A stretch of 5,009 bases of DNA from Parcubacteria group bacterium (lineage in GTDB: Bacteria > Patescibacteriota > Minisyncoccia > Phycocordibacterales > UBA12088): the NCBI GenBank assembly GCA_021731325.1, contig JAKFXP010000107.1:1-5009 (forward strand), read 5' to 3'. This document shows positions 1 through 5,009 of the stretch, in pieces. Position numbers and translations under genes: made by a program. The notes beneath the pieces were generated by a model. The model was not told the DNA's origin. It was given only the letters and a program-made list of their open reading frames with translations, and searched no databases. The first letter of the stretch is position 1. Every line of letters begins with the position of its first letter.

Positions 1-1
1 G

Positions 2-1063
2 AGTCGAACAGGTCTTCAAAGTGATATAGACGCCCATATTGCTATCTTACGTCGGTTGCAGACCAAGAGTGGTTTGTTTCTTGCGGCTGCCGAACCCGGG
101 GTGTCTACCGGGTATGACAAGAGCTGGCTGCGGGACAATTTTTATGAAGTAATGGCGTTTGAGGAGATTGGAGATTTTGATACTGCAAAAAAAACGTGGC
201 ATGCGCTTCTGGATATCTTTCTTAAACATGAAGAAAAGATTAACTGGGCGATTAAGGAGCGACCGCGGTTTACCTACCAGTACATTCACGCCCGCTACAA
301 CCCGGAGACTTTTGAGGAATTTTGGGAGGAGTGGGGAAATAAACAGCACGATGCAATCGGCTGTATTCTCTTTGCAATCGGGGTCAGCGAGCGTCGGGGA
401 CAAAGTGTTATTCGTGGTGTGGAAGACAAACGTATTTTGGAACGTCTTGTTGAGTACCTGGGGTCAATTGAGTATTGGCATGATCCAGATAATGGAGTGT
501 GGGAAGAATACGAAGAAGTGCACATGTCTTCGGTGGGTGCGTGTGTTGCCGGACTCCTCATGATGCACGAGTCGGGGTTGGTGAACGTGCCCGAAGCATA
601 CATAACAGAGGGGCAGCGTGCACTTGCTGTTCACTTACCCCGTGAATCACACACCAAGTTTACCGACCTCGCCCTTCTGTCACTCATCTACCCGTACGCA
701 GTTGTAGATCGAGATGCGGCTGATCTCATCTTGCACAATCTTGAGTATCACCTCGATCGAGACAAAGGAATCATTCGGTATAAGAACGATCGATATTATA
801 ACGGAAACGAAGATGGGCACAGTGAGGAAGCTGAATGGACGATGGGTTTCCCCTGGCTTTCCATCATCTATCGCGAGCGTGGTGACCATGAGCGCGCCGA
901 CTATTGGCTTGACAAAGCTCGTGCCGCATGTGACGAAGAGGGAAAGCTACCTGAGCTCTATTACTCGCATACGAGTGAGCCCAATGAGAACAACCCTCTT
1001 GGTTGGGCGGAGAGTCTATATATCATCGCCCTCAAAAAGAAACTTGATAGCGAGGTAGGATAA
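2..1063 (+). CDS. Glycoside hydrolase family 15 protein (glucoamylase / phosphorylase-kinase-like), 5' partial
   Basis: The frame is open from the first bases of the window, so the true start lies upstream; 353 codons are visible before TAA. A TTG at base 56 could be read as a start, but residues before it continue the family's first helix, so I treat it as internal leucine. Numbering from the first visible codon, WLRD (42-45) matches the WxRD substrate-binding motif of GH15, HD (116-117) sits in the next conserved helix, WEE (167-169) matches the fungal glucoamylase WEE whose first Glu is the general acid, and PELYY followed by LGWAES (Glu318) matches the SEQY...LTWS region carrying the general base. 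GH15 enzymes are inverting (alpha/alpha)6-barrel hydrolases acting on alpha-glucosidic bonds of starch, glycogen, dextran or trehalose; the substrate here cannot be told. Location is unknown because the N-terminus is missing. A single-domain member would lack only a few tens of residues; a two-domain form would lack much more. The active site appears complete, so it is probably functional. Confidence 0.87.
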   Translation, partial: SRTGLQSDIDAHIAILRRLQTKSGLFLAAAEPGVSTGYDKSWLRDNFYEVMAFEEIGDFDTAKKTWHALLDIFLKHEEKINWAIKERPRFTYQYIHARYNPETFEEFWEEWGNKQHDAIGCILFAIGVSERRGQSVIRGVEDKRILERLVEYLGSIEYWHDPDNGVWEEYEEVHMSSVGACVAGLLMMHESGLVNVPEAYITEGQRALAVHLPRESHTKFTDLALLSLIYPYAVVDRDAADLILHNLEYHLDRDKGIIRYKNDRYYNGNEDGHSEEAEWTMGFPWLSIIYRERGDHERADYWLDKARAACDEEGKLPELYYSHTSEPNENNPLGWAESLYIIALKKKLDSEVG

Positions 1064-1098
1064 TTCCTGCCCAAAGCCCATAACCGCGGTATTGGCAA

Positions 1099-1119
1099 GT
1101 TGACGAACGTTACGTCAGC
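1099..1119. repeat. Short dyad over the candidate -35 box
   Basis: TGACG (1101-1105) and CGTCA (1113-1117) form a 5-bp perfect dyad around a 7-base centre. One T-G wobble and one G-C pair extend it to 7 bp. No T-run follows, so it is a poor terminator. It covers the possible -35 element ahead of the small membrane protein, so an operator is possible, but a dyad this short can arise by chance. Confidence 0.25.
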
Positions 1120-1127
1120 CGTACTAT
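1100..1127 (+). promoter_or_regulatory. Candidate sigma70-type promoter for a leaderless transcript
   Basis: TTGACG (1100-1105, 5 of 6 consensus bases) is followed after 16 bases by TACTAT (1122-1127, 4 of 6). Transcription would start about 7 bases further on, at or next to the ATG at 1135, which would give a leaderless mRNA. This agrees with the lack of any Shine-Dalgarno sequence before that ATG. It is a motif match only. Confidence 0.35.
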
Positions 1128-1134
1128 TGCAAGC

Positions 1135-1389
1135 ATGTCAGGGAAGGTTGATTCAAAAGTGGGCACGGTAGCCAGTAGTATATACGCGCTGTTTGTCATT
1201 GGTACGTACATTGTCGTCCTCCAGTGCGGTATGGCGTCCTGTGGGCCATATATCATATGGCCGGTGATGCCATGGGCGTATCTGGTAGCGGGCGATTTTG
1301 GACTCTCATTCCCTTGGATACTGTACCCGATATTCTTATTGCTTAATATCGGTGTTGCGTACGTACTGGGTGCGGGCATAGAATGGTGA
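1135..1389 (+). CDS. Small integral membrane protein of unknown function, 84 aa
   Basis: I do not recognise a named family. The protein has a short polar N-terminus with Lys at 4 and 8, a first membrane helix at about 11-30, a central hydrophobic stretch rich in Pro and Trp (about 38-53, with PVMPW) that may be interfacial or re-entrant, and a second clear helix at about 61-81, ending in GIEW. Two cysteines (31 and 36, a C-x4-C pair) follow the first helix. ATG 1135 is the first ATG, GTG or TTG after an in-frame TAA at 1081-1083, and the gene ends in TGA. There is no Shine-Dalgarno sequence. The gene starts 71 bases after the GH15 stop and ends 79 bases before the next gene. The membrane-protein composition and lack of overlap with other genes argue that it is real. 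The opposite-strand frame across the same bases looks like its shadow. The function cannot be inferred. Confidence 0.66.
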   Translation: MSGKVDSKVGTVASSIYALFVIGTYIVVLQCGMASCGPYIIWPVMPWAYLVAGDFGLSFPWILYPIFLLLNIGVAYVLGAGIEW

Positions 1390-1443
1390 GTGTTGAATAG
1401 CGTACAGGGGACGAGCCGAATCATCGTATTCAATTCACCATTT
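1381..1443. repeat. Long imperfect inverted repeat spanning a stop codon and intergenic gap
   Basis: The left arm at 1381-1399 pairs with the right arm at 1427-1443. AATGGTGA (1382-1389) is perfectly complementary to TCACCATT (1435-1442), and TTGAATA (1393-1399) to TATTCAA (1427-1433). Between them lie one G-T wobble (1392/1434) and a 2-base bulge (1390-1391). This gives 15 Watson-Crick pairs plus two wobbles around a 27-base loop. The left arm contains the last codons and TGA of the small membrane protein, and the right arm runs into the TATAAT box. The run after it (TTTATAATTC) is not a proper T-tract, so it is a weak intrinsic terminator at best. It could protect the upstream mRNA's 3' end, attenuate read-through, or be a remnant of a small mobile repeat. 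Confidence 0.6.
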
Positions 1444-1448
1444 ATAAT
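1443..1448 (+). promoter_or_regulatory. Perfect TATAAT -10 box before the Gmad2-domain gene
   Basis: TATAAT matches the sigma70 -10 consensus exactly and lies 20 bases before the ATG at 1469. A start at about 1454-1456 would give a leader of only about 13-15 bases. No convincing -35 hexamer is seen 16-18 bases upstream, and there is no TGn extension. The same bases contain the in-frame TAA (1445-1447) that fixes the upstream limit of the gene. Confidence 0.4.
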
Positions 1449-1468
1449 TCAAAACACGTACACAATCT

Positions 1469-2536
1469 ATGCATAGTTCCACACCACCTACCCACCCCGA
1501 AGCGGGAAATGCCGTTACCCTCACACTCCTCGGACTTGCCGTCGCAATCCTTGCGGGAGTGGTTGTGCTTTACTGGGTTGGAAAAAGTACTCCAGAGCAG
1601 GTAACGCCACGCGTTGCATCTGAAGTTGCTACCACCACTCCGATTGTAGACCCGCGCGCCGGTTGGCAAACGTACACCGACCCCGTCTACGCATTTAGTA
1701 TACAGTTTCCCCCGGGATGGGTGGTGGCAACGGGTACCACCGGCATTGACCCCGTCATCACTCTTGCTCCGGGAGTTTTGAATGGTACGAGTACTCATTC
1801 GTACCATGACGCATTGTCTCGAGTGTCCATATATCCCCTCGGGCTTTCAAAAGGTGGGGTGTTTGAATCAGAGCAGCAGAGTGGCGTCATTGTCGAAGTC
1901 CCGCAAGCAAGCGCAAAAGATTATGTGTTGGAAAGTAAGCGACCGTGGGCAACGATTGGTCGATTTGAGGTATATCCGAGCTCGTGGAATGAAGCAGGAT
2001 ATATATTTGCTCGTGCTGTGGTTGAAGGAGAGTCGTTCAAATATCTTCGAGGTGAAACAGAGATTTCTGAAGCAGCGTTTGACCCCATGATGGATGACCG
2101 CGCGATTCGGGTAGGGTATGTTGATCCCGTACTTCGTTCCACTGAGGAGGGAATCCTTACTTCATTTCGATTTACCGATACGAGCGTAGGTGACCGTGCC
2201 ACCACGGCGACAGAAGACATGATTATGGTTACGTCTCCATTACCAGATGTGCTTGTCAAGAGTCCACTTACCGTGTCTGGTAAAGCGCGGGGTGGGTGGT
2301 ATTTTGAGGGGAGTTTTCCGGTTCGGTTAGAGTCTGGACGAGGTGAGGTGCTTGCGGAGGTTCCTGCAACTGCGCAGGGTGAGTGGACGACCAGTGAGTT
2401 TGTACCCTTCGAATTGTCGGTGGTATTTTCAGAGACCACCGCAACCAGTGGTGTGCTTATTCTACAAAAAAGTAATCCTTCTGGACTCCCTGCATTTGAT
2501 GACGAGATACGTATCCCCGTACGTTTTGTGCCGTAA
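1469..2536 (+). CDS. Membrane-anchored protein with PsbP-like region and C-terminal Gmad2 domain, 355 aa
   Basis: A short cytoplasmic tail is followed by one membrane helix at about 15-38 and Lys39, with no lipobox cysteine, so it is probably an uncleaved anchor with the rest outside the cell. A Thr/Pro-rich linker (about 40-63) leads to a region opening with WQTYTDPVYAFSIQFPPGW (66-84), the typical start of PsbP-like domains, and ending near LTSFRF before residue 240. Residues 251-355 match Gmad2 (PF10648), the immunoglobulin-like domain first described in spore-germination proteins: SPLTVSGKARG, WYFEGSFPVRL, PATAQGEW and FVPFEL are its hallmark blocks. The protein has no cysteine at all. 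ATG 1469 is the only usable start after an in-frame TAA at 1445, and it lacks a Shine-Dalgarno sequence. The domain layout suggests a surface adhesion, scaffold or ligand-binding protein rather than an enzyme. The precise role is unknown. The PsbP-like call is less certain than Gmad2. Confidence 0.9.
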   Translation: MHSSTPPTHPEAGNAVTLTLLGLAVAILAGVVVLYWVGKSTPEQVTPRVASEVATTTPIVDPRAGWQTYTDPVYAFSIQFPPGWVVATGTTGIDPVITLAPGVLNGTSTHSYHDALSRVSIYPLGLSKGGVFESEQQSGVIVEVPQASAKDYVLESKRPWATIGRFEVYPSSWNEAGYIFARAVVEGESFKYLRGETEISEAAFDPMMDDRAIRVGYVDPVLRSTEEGILTSFRFTDTSVGDRATTATEDMIMVTSPLPDVLVKSPLTVSGKARGGWYFEGSFPVRLESGRGEVLAEVPATAQGEWTTSEFVPFELSVVFSETTATSGVLILQKSNPSGLPAFDDEIRIPVRFVP

Positions 2537-2570
2537 ATACTCTCCCGCACCACTTCCCCCAGTCTTATGT

Positions 2571-2600
2571 TTGCATAGCACCCAGCATCACCCGTACAAT
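2571..2600 (+). promoter_or_regulatory. Candidate promoter for the O-antigen-ligase-like gene
   Basis: TTGCAT (2571-2576, 3 of 6 consensus bases) is followed after 18 bases by TACAAT (2595-2600, 5 of 6). Transcription from it would begin near 2607 and leave a leader of about 73 bases before ATG 2680. The 143-base gap holds no convincing intrinsic terminator for the gene upstream, so read-through from 1469-2536 remains possible. Confidence 0.3.
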
Positions 2601-2637
2601 AAGAAGATACTGAGTGTTTTTTATTCACCTCTACGAT

Positions 2638-2650
2638 GGAGAAAATCTCC
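2638..2650 (+). promoter_or_regulatory. Small leader hairpin enclosing a GGAG sequence
   Basis: GGAGA (2638-2642) and TCTCC (2646-2650) form a perfect 5-bp stem with an AAA loop. No T-run follows, so it is not a terminator. GGAG resembles a Shine-Dalgarno sequence but lies too far from ATG 2680 to serve it directly. It does precede a tiny frame, GTG 2653 to TAA 2676 (7 codons), which ends three bases before the main ATG. Confidence 0.25.
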
Positions 2651-2679
2651 TAGTGCCTTCTAGCGTATTCAACTAAAGT

Positions 2680-5009
2680 ATGTTTTTTTCAAAGCACAAA
2701 GCGACTATCGGTAACAAATTAGACCGCGTAAGCTATCTACTTTTGATTGCCGTCACCCTTATCATACCCATGAGTGTGGGGGTGCCAATTTTAGTTACTC
2801 CCTCATACACCAAAATAACCGTTGGGGCGCTCCTTACGCTCACTGCGCTCATCTGCTATTTGCTGGCTCGTATGGCTGATCGCACGGTACAGATACCACG
2901 CTCAGCGCTCCCCTTGGTCGCATGGCTTATTCCGGGTGCGTATCTGCTATCGGCGTTCTTCTCTACGGGAAGCATCCGTTCACTATTTGGCGAACGACTA
3001 TCAATCGACAGTTTTGCATTTATGGCGGTGGTGATGGCATTACTCACCCTGATACCACTCGTCATACGAACACAAAAGCGGGCACTCGGCGTGTACCTCG
3101 CATTTCTGGTTGCGTCAGGAGTGCTTGCGGTGTTGCAGCTCATCATGTTCTTTGCCCGACAAACCCTTGTTGATATCGGCCTCTCACTCCCCATCTCTCT
3201 TCTTGGTTCCCTGAACGATCTCTCTGTGTTTTTTGGACTCATCATTATCTTTGTACTCCTTGCACTCATCATGCTTCCTGTTACACACGGCATGCGCGGA
3301 GTGCTCTGGATCCCTCTTGTCTTGTCCGGTCTATTCCTCTCTATAGTAAACCTGCAGGTATTGTGGTGGGTAATTGGGCTGTTCGCGCTCGGCTGTCTTG
3401 TCTACAGCGCTGCTACTCCATACCTCTCAAAAAAAACCGTCACCCTTTCCCACGTGTCAGTCGCTTCATTTGCGGTACTCATTCTTGCAGGCGTATTCCT
3501 TTTTGGTTCAGATGCAATGACCACCGCTCCTGCGCAATGGGCAAATGTGGGGGAATTAGACGTCCGTCCTTCGTGGAGAACTACCGTATCAATTGGTACC
3601 GAGGTCTTAAAAGAGCATACGCTCTTTGGTAGTGGTCCCGGATCATTTGCTCGGTTGTGGGCGCTTCATATGCCCAACGATATTAACGCAACGACTTTTT
3701 GGCAATCAGATTTTCTGTTCGGTATTGGCTTTATCCCAACATCCGTTATCTCAACGGGATTACTCGGTGCACTTGCATGGCTCACGTTCCTGGCACTATT
3801 TGCTTGGTATGGTATTCGCAACCTCATTTTAACAAAACGTGAGGGGAAAAATACGGTGATACAATTTTTTAGAGTATCCTCATATGTGGGGGCAATCTAC
3901 CTGTGGATGATTGCACTGGTGCAGGTGCCGTCACCCGCCCTCATATACTATGCCGCTATCCTCACCGGACTCTTCATAGCCTCCACTATGTTTGGTGACG
4001 GTGCCCCGGTACCGATAACGCTTCAGTTTGAGGAAAATCCACGCATCGGCTTCAGTGTCACCCTCCTTATGACTATCGCCATTCTCATTTCGGTTGGTGC
4101 CATGTATGGTGTGGGTTCAAAGTACCTTGCAGAGGCGACGTATGAAGAAGCAATGGTACTCATAAACACGACGGGTAGCGCTGACCAAGCACAATCCACC
4201 ATAGAAGGAGTGGCAAACGCTCAGCCGCTGGATGTCTACTATCGTACCCTGAGCAACATTGATCTTATTCGGATGCAACAGCTCGTAGCTTCTGGTAAGT
4301 CTCCGGAAGAGATACTAACGCCTTTGCAGGATATTATGTCTCGCACGATTCGTAACGGCATACAAGCAACTGAACTTGATCCAAATGACTATCAAAACTG
4401 GTTGAATTTGGGAGCTTTGTACCAGAGTATCTCTCCCCTTGGAGTTGAGGGGTCACTTGAGAGTGCACAAGCGGCGTTTGATCGAGTGCTTACCCTTCGT
4501 CCAAATTCACCTGCGGTATATTATGGAAAAGCAGGAATTGAGCGTCAACGGGGGAATCATGAGGAGGCAAAAAAGCAGGTGGAAAAGGCAATCGAATTAC
4601 GACCAATGTATACAGATGCAATATTCCTCCTTGCACAAATGCAGCTTGAGCAGAGCGATGTTGCAAGCGCAATAAAGTCCGTTGAATCGGTTACGCTCTT
4701 TGAGCGAGACAACCCGGTCGCATTTTTCCAACTCGGCCTTCTGTACTACGGGTCAAACAATTTTGCAAAGGCGGTGGTGGCGCTCGAGCGAGCCGTTGCG
4801 TTGAATCCTGTATATGCAAATGCGCGGTACTTCCTCGGATTGTCGTATGCTCGGATGAATAATCTCCCGAAAGCGCTTGCTGAATTTAAGAAAGTGCAAG
4901 AAACCAACCAAGATAATCCAGAAGTCACCGCTATCATTACCAATCTTGCTGCAGGAAGACAGCCCTTCGATACCCCATCTACTCCTACTGAGGATATACA
5001 GACACGAGT
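2680..5009 (+). CDS. O-antigen ligase/polymerase-like (Wzy_C type) membrane protein with C-terminal TPR array, 3' partial
   Basis: The frame stays open from ATG 2680 to the window end (776 codons plus two bases); the stop is outside. An in-frame TAA at 2674-2676 makes ATG 2680 the first start. Roughly 13 hydrophobic helices fall at about 17-40, 47-64, 76-94, 111-127, 134-158, 178-200, 207-225, 227-243, 258-276, 347-377, 399-415, 418-438 and 458-480. The long loop 277-345 carries RPSWR (296-300) and GSGPGSF (317-323), the signature of the Wzy_C / WaaL ligase superfamily; GSLND (176-180) fits the conserved turn before an earlier helix. Residues 570-746 form about five TPR units, with boundaries near 607, 642, 678 and 710 and typical Ala, Gly, Tyr and Pro positions. 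Family members polymerise or transfer lipid-linked glycans on the outer face of the membrane, and TPRs usually bind protein partners. The usual HN motif after the loop is absent (residues 340-360), so enzymatic activity is uncertain. No Shine-Dalgarno sequence is present. Confidence 0.9.
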   Translation, partial: MFFSKHKATIGNKLDRVSYLLLIAVTLIIPMSVGVPILVTPSYTKITVGALLTLTALICYLLARMADRTVQIPRSALPLVAWLIPGAYLLSAFFSTGSIRSLFGERLSIDSFAFMAVVMALLTLIPLVIRTQKRALGVYLAFLVASGVLAVLQLIMFFARQTLVDIGLSLPISLLGSLNDLSVFFGLIIIFVLLALIMLPVTHGMRGVLWIPLVLSGLFLSIVNLQVLWWVIGLFALGCLVYSAATPYLSKKTVTLSHVSVASFAVLILAGVFLFGSDAMTTAPAQWANVGELDVRPSWRTTVSIGTEVLKEHTLFGSGPGSFARLWALHMPNDINATTFWQSDFLFGIGFIPTSVISTGLLGALAWLTFLALFAWYGIRNLILTKREGKNTVIQFFRVSSYVGAIYLWMIALVQVPSPALIYYAAILTGLFIASTMFGDGAPVPITLQFEENPRIGFSVTLLMTIAILISVGAMYGVGSKYLAEATYEEAMVLINTTGSADQAQSTIEGVANAQPLDVYYRTLSNIDLIRMQQLVASGKSPEEILTPLQDIMSRTIRNGIQATELDPNDYQNWLNLGALYQSISPLGVEGSLESAQAAFDRVLTLRPNSPAVYYGKAGIERQRGNHEEAKKQVEKAIELRPMYTDAIFLLAQMQLEQSDVASAIKSVESVTLFERDNPVAFFQLGLLYYGSNNFAKAVVALERAVALNPVYANARYFLGLSYARMNNLPKALAEFKKVQETNQDNPEVTAIITNLAAGRQPFDTPSTPTEDIQTR

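Noticed and set aside
187..194. Run of eight A in the GH15 gene that could act as a -1 slippery site
   Set aside because: The 0 frame continues with conserved GH15 motifs on both sides and no stimulatory structure was recognised. A similar A8 run at 3429-3436 is also uninformative.
1387..1476. Read-through of TGA in the small membrane gene, as in lineages that recode TGA
   Set aside because: It would add 28 residues after the recoded codon and run into the start of the next gene; none of the long frames uses an in-frame TGA, so TGA as stop is the simpler reading.
1442..1807. Minus-strand open frame opposite the start of the Gmad2-domain gene
   Set aside because: Its composition is unlike a protein family I know, and it is fully explained as the reverse of the anchor and PsbP-like region.
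1921..2628. A 235-codon open frame on the minus strand opposite the Gmad2-domain gene
   Set aside because: It overlaps a gene with recognisable domains, its translation is Ser/Arg/Thr-rich low-information sequence without a family pattern, and it looks like an antisense shadow.
2611..2630. T-run at 2616-2622 as an intrinsic terminator after the Gmad2-domain gene
   Set aside because: No stable GC-rich hairpin lies immediately upstream; only a 3-bp GTG/CAC match flanks it.
2683..2689. Run of seven T just after the ATG of the ligase-like gene, as a possible phase-variation tract
   Set aside because: Seven bases is short for a contingency locus and the frame is intact; a single sequence cannot show length variation.
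2856..3293. Minus-strand open frame inside the ligase-like gene
   Set aside because: The + strand frame over these bases is continuous and encodes clear membrane helices; the antisense product is Arg/Ser/Met-rich noise.

Overview
The window is a bacterial stretch of roughly even base composition, with four protein-coding genes all on the + strand and short gaps between them (71, 79 and 143 bases). The first and last genes run off the window. The best guess for the source is a Patescibacteria/CPR bacterium of the Parcubacteria type. This rests on remembered family patterns: a membrane-anchored protein ending in a Gmad2 domain, and a large O-antigen-ligase-like membrane protein with a C-terminal TPR array, both common in those genomes. 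It is an inference, because no marker gene is present. The genetic code looks standard: none of the three long frames contains an internal TGA, and TGA ends the small gene.

Layout. Bases 2-1063 hold most of a family GH15 alpha-glycosidase (glucoamylase / phosphorylase-kinase-like fold) with its likely catalytic acids intact. Bases 1135-1389 hold an unrecognised 84-residue membrane protein. A long imperfect inverted repeat (1381-1443) covers the end of that gene and abuts a perfect TATAAT box. Bases 1469-2536 hold a 355-residue protein anchored by one N-terminal helix, with an outer PsbP-like region and a C-terminal Gmad2 immunoglobulin-like domain. Bases 2680-5009 hold the first 776 codons of a polytopic Wzy/WaaL-like protein with about 13 membrane helices followed by about five TPR units; its stop lies outside the window.

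How they fit together. Three of the four proteins are membrane or cell-surface proteins, and the last belongs to a superfamily that polymerises or transfers surface glycans. The GH15 enzyme acts on alpha-glucans or related glycosides. A loose carbohydrate and cell-envelope theme is plausible, but the gaps carry candidate promoters and a hairpin, so the genes need not form one operon. No start codon in the window has a good Shine-Dalgarno sequence. No tRNA, rRNA, CRISPR array, insertion sequence or defence system was seen, and nothing amounts to a clearly new system. The most unusual items are the 1381-1443 inverted repeat, the missing canonical histidine motif in the ligase-like protein, and the orphan small membrane protein.
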